Source of the DNA: Microcebus murinus
Lineage: Eukaryota > Chordata > Mammalia > Primates > Cheirogaleidae
Reading direction: 5' to 3'
DNA: 64,000 bases
Assembly (NCBI RefSeq): GCF_040939455.1
Contig: NC_134119.1
Coordinates: forward strand, 67,814,890 to 67,878,889
Both the position numbers and the translations under genes were made by a program. The notes under the pieces are model-generated. The model searched no databases and was not told the origin of the DNA. It saw only the letters and a list, made by a program, of their open reading frames with translations. This document shows, one piece after another, positions 12,466 to 46,577 of this stretch (positions are counted from its first letter, which is position 1; each line of letters opens with the position of its first letter).

Positions 12466-13859
12466 CATTTGCCCCCTGCAGGGCTGTCCAGCCCTGGAAA
12501 GGCCTTTCTTCAAAGACCCCTGTTTCCAGAACATTCGAAAAGCCTCCTGGAAGCACAGTCGGCGGCAGATCCGTCTGGCAGGGGAGAGCAAGGTGTTAGG
12601 AGCTCCTGGTGAGGACTGACAGGCCGGGCCACCTGTGTGATTGTAGGCCCAAGGTGCCCAGGTTAGCCCTGGGGGGCACCTGGTCCAGTGTAACTCTGTG
12701 TAGTGCCTTTTCTCTCCTGGAAGTGGCCTGGACTGGAGTTTGGCCCCAAAGTCATAGGGTCAGCCTGGTTTGAATGGAGACAGGACGGGCATGGTCGTGC
12801 CCAGAGGAGGGGACACGCAGGGCAGCTGCAAGCAGGGGCTGGGCACAGAGAGGACCATAGTCATTCTGAGCTGGAAACCCAGGAAGCGGCAGGTTTGGAG
12901 GAAGATGCTGAGCTCCCACAGGCCATGATGAGGGAGGGATCTAGAGGTTGGCCGATGGAGAGAAAAGTGACAAAAAGAAACAAGGAGCTTCAGGGACCAC
13001 GGTGTCACTCCAGCCTGAGGAGCTAAGACTTAGTTCAAGGGCACTAGGGAGCCATGGGAGGCCTGGGAGCAGGAGAGAGATGGAATCAAACTCACCTGAG
13101 AGGCTGACAGCCCAAACACAGGCTAATGTGGCAGGAATGGCAGCGGCCCAGGGCCATGGGGGAGCCCAGACATGGCACCTCGTTCAGCTGGGGTGGACAT
13201 CAAAAATGTTGCCAGAGGAGAGGACATTCAAGCCAAGACAGGAAGGCAAGAAGGGTATCCCAGGCAGAGCCCCAGAGGTGGGAGCAGCTGCAGTTCCGAG
13301 TTGCTGGAGCATCATCTATGATTTGCAGTGGGGAGGCAGGCAGGTCCAGCCATGCAGGGCCTTTTGCATCAAGGCCTGGGTCTAGCTCTGTCCCCAGGGT
13401 GCTGGGAGCCATGGAAGAGCATTGAGCAGAGGATGGGGCAGGTGTGCTGCAGGGACCTGTGGGGACGGCCTGTCGGGGAAGTCTGAAATTTGAGGCTAGG
13501 AGGAGGCTGAGGCATGGCCTGGGGGAGAGGGTAAGACAGGCCTGGGCCTAAGCTGCAGGAAAAGAGGGGAAGGTACAGGGCAGTCCCTGGGTGGGAGGGA
13601 CAAGGCTAGGACAAGAAGCTGTGCGGAGGAGAGGAAGCAGTGACCCCCACCACCATCCCCTTTGATCCTACCCCTCAGGCCCCTGTTTCCCCATCCCACA
13701 CCTCCAGTCTATAAAACAGGTCCCACGGGAGCTGCTCGGGGCAGGCGGGGATGGCAAACAGGTTGTGAGAACCCAGAGGGCCTAAGGCACGGGTGGAGCA
13801 GGGAGGGCCCCACCTCTGCGGCTGATCTGAAGAAACCATTCCTCTGCTTGTCCTTCCAG
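12466..13859. other. Probable first intron of KASH5
   Basis: No coding exon was recognised here. The part at about 13200-13440 ('cattcaagccaagacaggaa' and 'ccatgcagggccttttgcat') resembles L2-type LINE sequence. The rest is single-copy-looking, moderately GC-rich DNA. Confidence 0.4.
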
Positions 13860-13954
13860 GAGCTCTTGAGGCAGCTGGTCCCTTTCCGGTCCCTCTTGGT
13901 GAGAGAAGGAGGCTGGTAGTTTCACTGGCAGCTGCGGAGCACCAGGGGTGGCCC
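13860..13954 (+). other. KASH5: KASH5 5' UTR part of the first coding exon
   Basis: A strong acceptor (ctgcttgtccttccag) ends at 13859, so the exon carrying the start codon probably begins at 13860. The 95 bases to 13954 are then 5' untranslated sequence. The exon continues as coding to the donor at 13997/13998. Confidence 0.6.
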
Positions 13955-37494
<23,540 letters not shown>

Positions 37495-37560
37495 GGCATC
37501 CCCTTCCCACGCAGAGCACTGTCTAGCTCAATAAATCCCCGGGGGCTCTTTCTTCCGTTA
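37495..37560 (+). promoter_or_regulatory. KASH5: KASH5 3' UTR and poly(A) signal
   Basis: A canonical AATAAA lies at 37530-37535, only 36 bases after the stop codon. A GT-rich stretch follows. The 3' UTR is therefore very short, about 60 bases. Confidence 0.85.
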
Positions 37561-38113
37561 GCCCCATTGTTATGCCGCTGTTGCTTGGGCTTACCCCCAT
37601 GCAGGACATGAGGATCCTAGTCTTCTGTGTTGGGTTTTTATGTGAAGTCTCTTGGTTTTGTAATGTTGGTGACTACATTTCTTAACAATAGTAAAATATA
37701 GCCAATAATGGATTAAGTACTAAAGATTATTTTCCTTACCAAACAAGGGTGGAGGAGGGCAGCTGTGGGGCCACAGTTCAATCCCAACAGCCTCAGGTTC
37801 AGGGTCTCAGTGATTCTGTGGCCTTTCCCTCATGCTCAGGCGATGGCAGTTGTCACAGCTTCCTACTTCACGTCTGCAAGAAGAAGGAAATGTATTAGAA
37901 AAAGAATAGCTTTCCCAGAGCTGCCAACATACTTGCATTTACATGTCTCATTGGCCAGAAAGTTTGGCGTGACCATCCTTAGTTGCAAGGGAGGCTGGGA
38001 AACTGGGGAAGCTAAGCTCCTCTCCTGGAGCTGGGCACATTGTTGCCCAACATGTTAGTAAGATTGCATTTGGGGAAGCCAGATAAAATGCCTTGCTATG
38101 GCAACTCATTCAT
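37561..38113. other. Intergenic, nothing recognised
   Basis: Region just past KASH5. I see no gene, conserved promoter pattern or identifiable repeat. Confidence 0.4.
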
Positions 38114-38432
<319 letters not shown>

Positions 38433-38433
38433 T

Positions 38434-38735
38434 CATTTTTTTTTAAGAGGCAGGATCTCACTCTGTCACCCAGGCGATCCTCCTGCCTTAGCCTCCTGAA
38501 TAGCTTAGGACTACAGGCACGCTGCCATGCCCAGCTAGTTCTTTTTTAGTTTTTTTTTTTTTTTTTTTCTTTAAAGGTTCATGTGGTTATGCAATCTTTT
38601 TTAGTTTTTTTAGAGATGGGGTCTCACTATGTTCCCCATGCTTTTCTTGAACTGCTGGGCTCAAGCAGAGCAATCTTCCCACCTCAGCCCCCCAAAGTGC
38701 TGAGATTACAGTTGTGAGCCACCTCACCAGGCCTC
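38434..38735 (-). repeat. Old Alu, reverse orientation, interrupted by poly(T)
   Basis: A diverged reverse Alu from 'gaggcaggatctcactctgt' to 'gccacctcaccaggcct'. A T-rich stretch (about 38540-38610) interrupts its middle. Confidence 0.8.
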
Positions 38736-40370
38736 ATTCAAATTATTGAAAAACACTGCAGGGCACAGACCCAACAAAACACTTTTGTGGGCCACCTACA
38801 GACCACATGTTTGCAGCCTCTGGGCTTCCTGCCTCACCACTTATTGCCAGGCTGCTTTGAAGGTGCTCCTGGACACCTCTTCTCCCTGACTTCTCCCTCC
38901 TTCCTGTTTTGTCTATACCTTTGTCCTACCCCCACCCACAGGCCCTGACTCAGTCCTGCCACCACCCCATGGGTGGCAGCCTGGGTTGACCTAGTTCTAA
39001 CCAAATCCTAGGTCAGTCATGAGTGATCTTCCATCTCCCTCAAAACACATAGAAGACCAAAACCCCTCATTCTTAATTAACACTGACCATCTTCCATGGC
39101 TTAGATTTGATGTATTATTATGCTGTAAGCCTCTTTCTACCTGGAGTAAAGCTGAGGAGGCAAGAGGGGAATAGATGGAGTCTAAAAACCCCACCCTACT
39201 CCCAGGAAATATATTATTGGGCACCTACTGTGTGTCTGGCATGTCGCCCTTGGAACTGGAGTTGTACAGAAAATGTCCTAAGCTTTGCTGTTTCATCGCA
39301 TTGCTAGGAAGATCCAGTACTCCGGTGGTCTGGTGCTCCATGTCAATAACAAGAGCTGACACCCAGGAGGGCTTGCCCTAGAATAGGAGGGCACTGTGCC
39401 AGGCACTTCAATGTTTATTTAATCCTCACCTCAACCCTAAGAGGTCAGTACTATTATCACTTTACAGATGAAGAAATTGAAGCACAGAGAAGTTAAATAA
39501 CTTGACCCAGATGTCACAGCTAAAAATTTCAAGAGTTAGGACCCAAATTCAGGCAGTCTGAGTTGAGTCCAGCACCTAAATTCACCCAGTGGCCATTGCT
39601 GTCTGGAGCAGCCTAGCAGTTGAACAGCCTTCCTTGCCTGGGAAAGGAAGCAGGGCCTTACCTTCAACTGAGAGAATCAAAGGAAGTGATGTTCTCTCCC
39701 CCAGCTCCAGGAGGATGGGCTGCTGCGATGAGCCCATGCTCATCCCTGTAGCCAAAGAGAAGGATCATGAAATTGGCAGCCCCACCAGTACCTCAAGGAG
39801 CAGTCTTTGAAAGCAGCAGAAACTCTTGAAAGAAAAAGGAGGATAGGGATGTGGTCCGGGCACACACACCAGAGAGGTCCACTAGAGTGCAAATGGCAAA
39901 CAGGAAATGCATTCAGTCGTTTATCAAATACTTACTGATCATCTGCTTGCCACAGCTAGTCCTCAGAAGGTGGCGATGAAGCTGTAGAGGAAGACAGGAC
40001 CTCCATTGCCAGGCTGAGGAGCTTTTGATTTTTCTCCCAAGGATGACAGGAGCTTTGGAAGATTTTATTGCTTGTTTGTCTTTTGGTTATTTATGTTTTA
40101 ATTGAGGTGAAACTTACAGATAAGTGGACAAACTTTAAGTATCAGCTGGGTGAATTTTCCTGTATGTGTGAAACCACAAGCCAGGTAAGATACAGAACAG
40201 TTTTTGGGGTTTGGGGGTTGTTTTTTTTCTTCTTTTTTGTTTTCAAATGAAGACACTCAGGTTCTACTTGGGAGAGTTTTGAGCAAGGAAGAGACAGAGT
40301 CAGATCTGTTTGAAGACAGATAGCAATAGATGTAGCTATAGGCCCTGTAGGAGACAAGAAAAGGCACCTG
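38736..40370. other. Intergenic with MIR remnants
   Basis: 39390-39545 is a good MIR-like segment ('gtgccaggcacttcaatgtt' through 'ctttacagatgaagaaattg' to 'aacttgacccagatgtcaca'). A second stretch lies at 39215-39250. No gene is visible. Confidence 0.5.
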
Positions 40371-40685
40371 GGCTAGGCATGGTGGCTCACACCTGTAATC
40401 CTAGCACTCTGGGAGGCTGAGGCAGGTGGATTGCTTGAGGTCAGGAGTTCCAAACCAGCCTGAGCGAGACACTGTCTCTACTAAAAATAGAAAGAAATTA
40501 ATTGACCAACTAAATACATATATACAAAAAATTAGCTGGGCATTATGGTGCATGCCTGTAGTCCCAGCTACTTGGGAGGCTGAGGCAGGAGGATCACTTG
40601 AGCCCAGGAGATTGAGGTTGCTGTGAGCTAGGCTGATGCCCCGGCACTCACTGTAGCCTGGGCAACAAAGTGAGATGCTGTCTCG
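40371..40685 (+). repeat. Alu with hypertrophied tail
   Basis: + Alu. Its flanking duplication aaaggcacctg lies at 40360-40370 and 41003-41013. The long purine microsatellite between is therefore the element's former poly(A) tail. Confidence 0.93.
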
Positions 40686-41002
40686 AAAGAGAGAGAGAGA
40701 GAGAGAGAGGGAGGGAGGGAGGGAGGAAGGAAGGAAGGAAGGAAGGAAGGAAGGAAGGAAGGAAGGAAGGAAGGAAGGAAGGAAGGAAGGAAGGAAGGAA
40801 GGAAGGAAAGAAGGAAGGAAAGAGAAAGGAAAGAAAGAAAGAGAAAGAAAAAGGAAGGAAGGAAGGAGAAAGAAAAAGAGAGAAAGAAAGAAAGAAAAGA
40901 AAGAAGGAAGGAAGAAGGAAGGAAGGAAGGAAGGAAGGAAGGAAGGAAGGAAGGAAGGAAGGAAGGAAGGAAGGAAGGAAGGAAGGAAGGAAGGAAGGAA
41001 AG
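40686..41002 (+). repeat. GA / GGAA microsatellite (~317 bp)
   Basis: Begins as (GA)n and passes through (GGGA)n into long (GGAA)n blocks (about 40726-40807 and 40918-41000). A mixed AAAG/GGAA middle separates the blocks. It lies entirely within the target-site duplication of the preceding Alu. Confidence 0.97.
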
Positions 41003-41013
41003 AAAGGCACCTG

Positions 41014-42190
41014 ACTCACCCTGGAGGTCAGGGAACTCTTCCCAGATCAGTGACATCTGTGTTCAATCTTGAAAAATGGGAAATATATGGGTTATAGTGA
41101 GCAGGTGCCAGGGGAGTGTATCACAGGCAGAGGAAACAATAATGTGTGAAGACCAGTGTGCATGAACAGCCATGCGCTAGCAGCACCCCGTTCCTGGGAT
41201 TTAAAAAAAAAGATTTGGAGCCAGGGAAGGACTTAAGGCTGCAGCATGGTGGGGAAATAAGATAGAGAGGCAGGCAAGAGCCTGAAGAATTTAAAACATC
41301 AGTTTGAACTTTCCTCCCAAGTGCCCTTGAAAGGGCTGTGAGCAGGGGAAGGCAGAACCAACTCTGGGTGGGAAAAAGACCTTCTGGAGCCTGTATAGGA
41401 ATGAATGGAGCGAGTGAGACTGGAAGCCTGGAGGTGGGGAGGAGTCTGGGACTGTGGTCCAGGTGAGAGAGGAGGCCTGAGGTGGTCGTGCAGATAGGAG
41501 GGAAGGGCAGAGAGAGGCAGGGCAGGAGGGACGGAGCTGGAGACTGCCTGAGGAGGGTGAAAAGGGAAGGGACAAAGACAGTTCTGGGGACCCGATCCAG
41601 TGACTAGTAGACAGTGGACCATTCCTAAGATAGGGAACCCATGGCAAGGAGTGGGTTTGGGGAAAGATTCTCAACTCATTTGGTGGCTGGACCTCTGAGC
41701 CCTGAGCTCCCAGTCTGCAGAAGGAAGAAAGTTTGGGTGTTGTCAGCTGTGGTCAGTGATGGACGCTGTGGGGATTGCTGAATTTTCCTTGGAGTGAAAA
41801 GAGAAGGGAGGTTCCAGGCACTATTTTGGTGAAAGCCTTAAATACTAAGAAAGGGATCTGGGAGAAAGTAGAGTATGGGAAGAGTAGCCAGCTACCTGAC
41901 CCTTCAGAAAATAGAGGAGGAGCTCCTCCTAAGGCGGTGAGATTAAAAGAGCTGATACAAATACAACACTCAGAAGTGTGTCTGGCATATAACAGCTGCT
42001 CATTAGCATTTTAATTCCATTTCTCCATGAGAGGAGTGGAAAGACTTTGAAATTCCTGCTATCCTTCTGTCCCTTACTAGCTCCAACAACATGGGGAAAT
42101 TGCTCCTGATTTTCAGAGTCTTGTTTATTTGTAAAATTAGGGCAAACTCGGATGGTTTTGAGGAATACAGTTATTCCTACATTATTCACT
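41014..42190. other. Intergenic, L2-like in part
   Basis: 41090-41560 resembles L2-type LINE text ('ggcaggcaagagcctgaaga' and 'ctgtggtccaggtgagagag'). No gene is visible. Confidence 0.4.
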
Positions 42191-42234
42191 ATTTCTGAAT
42201 GACACTTAGGAAACAGTCCCTCCCCCGCAGCCTA

Positions 42235-42712
42235 AGGGCCAATTAGGGCTCGGTCCGCCTCCAGAAAATGCAAATTCGGGAAGACCTTCCTACCACACGC
42301 GCCAGCCCGCCCCGCTCCCGCGCGAGGAAGCGCCTGACTCCTTCCCGTTCCTTAGACCAATCAGAGCGCGGTCCGCAAGAGCAGTGTCCTGGGAGCGCAG
42401 ATCGGAGCCCTCCGCGTCCCGCGGAGAATGGGTTGCCATGGTTACCACGGAGGGGCGGAGCTGGGGGCCAGGCCTCCAGGGAGAGAGGCAGAGTTTGATT
42501 GGCTGTTTCCTCTCTTCACCTGCGGCCCAGGTGTCTCCCTGCCCCTTCCGAGTCCCTCCTGGAGCCTGACGCCTGGTTCTCTCCCTCGTCCCCTCCCGTC
42601 CAAGCCTGGCGCCCCGATGGTCTCCCGGGAAGGGCGCAGTCAGAAAACCCTGGGAAAACTGCTAGAGGCTGCTGCGAGAGGAGGAAACCCTTTTCTAATA
42701 AAAGCGTTTTGA
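42235..42712 (+). promoter_or_regulatory. Orphan CpG-rich promoter-like block
   Basis: The block contains a perfect octamer atgcaaat (42268-42275), a CCAAT box ccaatcag (42357-42364) and an RFX X-box-like palindrome gttgccatggttacc (42432-42446). It also has a reverse CCAAT box attgg (42498-42502) in CpG-rich sequence. An AATAAA occurs at 42697-42702, just before an Alu. No annotated gene start that I know of falls here: KASH5 ends 4.7 kb upstream and PTH2 starts 2.3 kb downstream on the other strand. A 94-codon open frame (42428-42712) has no recognisable homology. It could be the start of a non-coding RNA or a distal enhancer. Confidence 0.5.
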
Positions 42713-43040
42713 GGCCGGGCGCGGTGGCTCACGCCTGTAATCCTAGCACTCTGGGAGGCCGGGGCGGGCGGATTGCTCGAGGTCAGGAGTTCGAAACCAG
42801 CCTGAGCAAGAGTGAGACCCCCGTCTCTACTATAAATAGAAAGAAAGTATTGGCCAACTAATATATATAGAAAAAATTAGCCGGGCATGGTGGTGCATGC
42901 CTGTAGTCCCAGCTACTCGGGAGGTTGAGGCAGGAGGATCGCTTGAGCCCAGGAGTTTGAGGTTGCTGTGAGCTAGGCTGACGCCACGGCACTCACTCTA
43001 GCCTGGGCAACCAAATGAGACTCTGTCTCAAAAATAAATA
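42713..43040 (+). repeat. Alu, full length, young-looking
   Basis: Clean + Alu with an (AAAT)n tail. Duplication aataaaagc(g/a)tttt lies at 42697-42710 and 43041-43054. Confidence 0.94.
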
Positions 43041-43054
43041 AATAAAAGCATTTT

Positions 43055-43852
43055 GCTACGTGCCAGGCGCTGTGCAAAATCTTCTCGTGAAGTATCTGGG
43101 TTGATCCTCATAACAGATGGGGAAAATGAGGCACAGAGAGGTTAAGAAGCCTTTGTCAATATCACACAGCTAGATTTGGGGGACCCTGGTTTGGGTGCCG
43201 GGTGCGTTTCCCACTGGAGCCTTTCCACTGCGCCCGAAGAGAAGTCTGGAAGTGACCAGAAGATAGAAATAGCGAGATTCAGACGACAAGAGAGCTGACA
43301 AGAGAGAGATGCAGACCCAAAGGAAGAAAGAAAAGGAAAATATGAAGGAGTCAGGCAGATAAAAATAGGAAAAAAGAAAGTGATTAAAAGGAAAAGTTTC
43401 AGAGGCAGAAAGAAAGATATGGAGAGAGGAGGCAGAGATCTCCAGAAGGCCAGGAAGGCAAGCGATCAGTACAAGGACCCGGGAGAGGTGGGGTAGACGC
43501 CTAGAGAGGAAAGGGACGCCGAGAAGGGGGCAGAGACTCACGAGGGAGGCGGGGGTGGTGACCTGGAGGGTTATGGAGAACCGGAGAACCGGAGAGAAGG
43601 GGCAGAGACGGGGCTGGAGGGGAACCGAGGCCTAGAGCGCGAGGAGACAGAGCTGGGGGAGGGGCGTGGAGGCAGAGATCGGAGAGAGGAAAGAAGCCAG
43701 CTTCCTGGAAAGAGTGAGCGACAGACAGACGGAGACGGAGAGAATATGAATTGAGGGAAAGATTTTTTTTTTTTAAGAAGCGGAAACTGAGAGGCGATAC
43801 GCCAGACACAGGTCCCTCTCCTTTTCCGCCCTGCTCGCCCCCCACCCCGCCA
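43055..43852. other. MIR remnant followed by purine-rich intergenic DNA
   Basis: 43058-43175 is MIR-like ('gtgccaggcgctgtgcaaaa' to 'atatcacacagctagatttg'). 43240-43780 is markedly purine-rich on the + strand ('gagaga', 'ggagac' words), probably decayed simple repeats. Confidence 0.5.
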
Positions 43853-43932
<80 letters not shown>

Positions 43933-44009
43933 ACGCGCGCACACACACACACACGCGCACACACACACACACACACACGCACACACACACACACACGCAC
44001 ACGCACACG

Positions 44010-44063
<54 letters not shown>

Positions 44064-44079
44064 CACACACACACGCACA

Positions 44080-44126
<47 letters not shown>
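43853..44126 (+). repeat. Long (CA)n / (CGCA)n repeat
   Basis: About 274 bases of alternating pyrimidine-purine sequence: CA runs broken by CGCG and CGCA units. It ends ~45 bases before the PTH2 poly(A) signal. Confidence 0.97.
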
Positions 44127-44169
44127 GTCGCACAGGAAGGAGGCGCAGTCAGGCGCTCACGACAGGGTC

Positions 44170-44197
44170 TTTATTACGGCGGGGCGGCGCGGGGCGC
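44170..44197 (-). promoter_or_regulatory. PTH2: PTH2 3' UTR with poly(A) signal
   Basis: TTTATT at 44170-44175 (AATAAA on the - strand) lies 22 bases past the stop codon. The 3' UTR is therefore very short. Confidence 0.85.
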
Positions 44198-45015
44198 TCA
44201 GGGCGCGTCCAGCACCAGCAGCTTGTGCATGTACGAGTTCAGCCAGTGGCGGCGCTCGAGGGCTGCCAACAGCCGCGCGCGTTCCCTGAAGGCCGCGTCG
44301 TCCGCCAGCGCCAGGCTGCGCCGCGACAGAGGAGTGGCCGGACGCCCCCAGGCCCGGCCGGAGGTGCGGGGGCTGCGGGGAGACCACGGGACGCGCTCAC
44401 CGCGAGTCCACGCCCGCCCGCCGCCGCCCGCGCTCCCCGCGGTCTAACTCGAAGCCCAGTTACTGCCCCGACCGCGGAGTGGCTCGGTCTCTCTCCCTCT
44501 GTCTCTCTCTCTCTGTCTCTTTCTCTCGGTCTCTCTCCCTCGGTCTCTCTCTCTCTGTCTCTCTAGTCAGGTTCAAAGCTCCCCGAATGCAGAGATAGAG
44601 CCTGACGCGCTCGTGCGTCCCCCGCGCTCGCCACACGGCCTGGCACACACCAAGAACCCACACGTTGCTCAAGGATCTTTCCCAGAATCTTCCTTTTTAT
44701 AACGCTTCCTCTTGCTGAGTCTCTGTCCACCACCACCACCAACTCCCCCCACCTTGGTCCCCCACCCCCGGTCTCTGTCGCCCTCTCTTTGGGTCTGTCC
44801 CCCTTTCCGGGTCTCTGTTCCCCTTTCTCTTTGGTTCTCTTCCCACCTCTCAGAGTCCGCTCCCCTCCCTGGGAGTCCGGGCCTGGCACCTACCTGAAGA
44901 CCCCAGCGGGGGGCAGGGCTACTCCAGAGGCAGTGCGGGTGCCCCAGGGGACAAGCAGCAGCAGCAGCAGCAGCAGCCGCACCCGGGGGCTCCGGGACAC
45001 CTGGCAGGTCTCCAT
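44198..45015 (-). CDS. PTH2: PTH2, precursor of neuropeptide TIP39 (98 aa)
   Basis: TIP39 is a secreted hypothalamic and brainstem peptide that activates the PTH2 receptor. Coding exons on the - strand are 45015-44894 and 44372-44198, joined in frame by a GT-AG intron (297 nt, 98 aa against 100 remembered for human). Residues 1 to ~30 form a signal peptide with an eight-Leu core encoded by seven CTG codons and one CTT. Residues 58-59 are the dibasic Arg-Arg processing site. Residues 60-98 are the mature 39-residue peptide, from SLALADDAAF to KLLVLDAP. As I remember it, this equals the human peptide throughout. The propeptide between is variable. A pyrimidine-rich acceptor ends three bases before the ATG, so a noncoding first exon upstream is likely. 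The intron contains a TC-rich repeat (44486-44565). Confidence 0.96.
44486..44565 (-). repeat. TC-rich simple repeat in the PTH2 intron
   Basis: Near-tandem units of 'ggtctctctccctc' and 'tgtctctctctctc'. On the PTH2 sense strand this is a GA-rich tract. Confidence 0.8.
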
Positions 45016-45139
45016 CACCTATGGAGAGAGAGGAAAGGGATCAGTGGGGCCCCGAATCTCTGCCCAGGACCCCACCAGCCACCCACCCCCAGCGGCCTCC
45101 CGCAAGGCCCCCTACCACGCAGTGGGCACTGGCAGGATG

Positions 45140-45215
45140 CTGGCAGCCCCCTTATATGGCCTTCACAGCCCCCGCTGCAGGCAGTGACGCAGGCCGGGGG
45201 CCGGGGGCGCGGGGT
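45140..45215 (-). promoter_or_regulatory. PTH2: PTH2 core promoter: TATA / CArG-like box
   Basis: ccttatatgg (45150-45159) fits a CArG box CC(A/T)6GG. On the - strand its 'catataagg' also serves as a TATA-like box. It lies ~135 bases upstream of the start codon, allowing for a short noncoding exon. A tgacgc CRE-like word lies at 45184-45189. Confidence 0.55.
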
Positions 45216-46009
45216 CAGCCCCCACCCCAGGCTCATTAGAAGCTGCTGTGGATAATGAGGAGCCGGGGGTGGGGGCCCTGCCGCTGCATTGGCCACCACC
45301 AACTAATTGGGACCAGAAGCTGGGACCTGAGAAGAGGGAGGGGGAGAGACAGACAGACAGAGAGGTGGACACAGGGGGTGTGTCAGAGATAAAAATAGAG
45401 ACTGGTGGGGGGACCATTAGAGCAGAAGACAGGGACAGAGAGAAAGAGGGACAGGGAGAGCAACAGAGAGGAGGGGCTGTGAGGAGAAACAGAGACATGT
45501 AGAGAAGAAATAACAGCCAGGGGAGGGACAAAGACAGAGAGTGGCCAGGGAGGAGAGAGAGTAGGAAAGGAAGCAACAGAGAAAGAAAGAATGGAACAGA
45601 AAGGAAGAAAAGAGAGGGAAAGAGACTAACTGAGCCAGATCAAGATGGAAGGATGAGGGAAAGACAGAGGAGATGGAAGGACAGAGGACCTAGCCAGAGA
45701 TTCCCAGAGATTAATCCGGCAGGGAGAGAACCAGAGGGACAGAGCTAGGGAGCAGGGGAAAGGAGCAAGGACAGGTAAAGTGACTGACAAAATCAAGAAA
45801 ACCTCAGAGAGCGGTGAAGAGGAGACAGACAGACAGGGGCCCTGAGCCACCCTGTGCATGTGTTTAAGCCCCTCCCTGGGATGCGTTCGGGGGTGTCGTG
45901 AAGAGAAAGCCCAATCCCCCCAACACTGGCTCTTAAGATGGGGCCCTCCATACACAGTGGGGAGGTGGACAAAGGTGGGACGTCCTAAAGGGCAGCAGTA
46001 ACCTGGGAC
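45216..46009. other. PTH2 upstream region, purine-rich
   Basis: Homeodomain-type TAAT words occur at about 45233-45258 and 45302-45309. From about 45330 to 45830 the + strand is strongly purine-rich ('gagagacagacagacagag' and similar). No gene was recognised. Confidence 0.45.
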
Positions 46010-46330
46010 AAGGAAGCCTGGGCTCCCAGTTTCCCAGAGAGGAGGAGCTGGAGCTTGGGCTCCTAGGTTTAAGAGTGGGTGGGATGGGGACCCAGACTCC
46101 CGGTTCTAGGGGAGGAGAGGCCTGGGGACCTGCATTCCTGGATCTGATGGAGGAAGGCCTGAGGCTGGAGGCCTGGATGCCTGGGTCTGAGGGGAGGGAC
46201 CTGGGGAACCCAACTCCAGGGTTTTGAAGTAGGAAGGTGTGCCAGGGAACTAGACTCTTGGTTTTGGGGTAGGAGGGAACAGAGGGCCAGGACCCCTGGT
46301 TTCAAAGGGAAGAAAGTTTGGGCCATAGCC
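46010..46330 (+). repeat. Decayed ~37-40 bp minisatellite
   Basis: Eight or so degenerate copies of a unit close to 'ggactcctgggtctgaggg' plus 'aggaggcctgggg'. The unit resembles the minisatellite that I recall being widespread on human chromosome 19. Reverse-complement or forward traces recur at 46630-47090, 48715-48790, 49835-49985, 54060-54140 and 56290-56680. Confidence 0.65.
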
Positions 46331-46499
46331 TTCCACCAGATCATCCAGTCCCTATCTGCCTTCCTCAGCCCAGAGACAATGTCCTTTACCTCTGTCTCTT
46401 TAAGAGCCTAAACCTGTTGCTAGGCTCCCAGGATCCCCTAGGAGGGTGTCAGGTGCGTCACCCAAATGCCCCTGAGACCCTACCTCCCAATGCCCCGCC

Positions 46500-46577
46500 C
46501 AGAGCCATTCTGCAGCATTCGAAGGTCTCTGCATCCAGCTCTGCTCACCTGCTGTTATCTTGGACACCACTGAGCAG
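46500..46577 (+). other. GFY: Possible noncoding first exon of GFY
   Basis: An excellent splice donor, gagcag|gtaaga, lies at 46577/46578. The next strong acceptor (tccttcccactccccggcag) ends at 47510, just ahead of the GFY start. The exon's 5' limit is not visible. Purely positional inference. Confidence 0.35.

Noticed and set aside
40628..41097. Long open frames of Lys-Glu-Gly or Leu-Pro-Ser repeats
   Set aside because: Direct translation of the GGAA microsatellite and an Alu tail.
43501..44566. Long open frames on both strands across the CA/CGCA tract
   Set aside because: They encode only Cys-Val or His-Thr runs from a dinucleotide repeat. The absence of stops is automatic.
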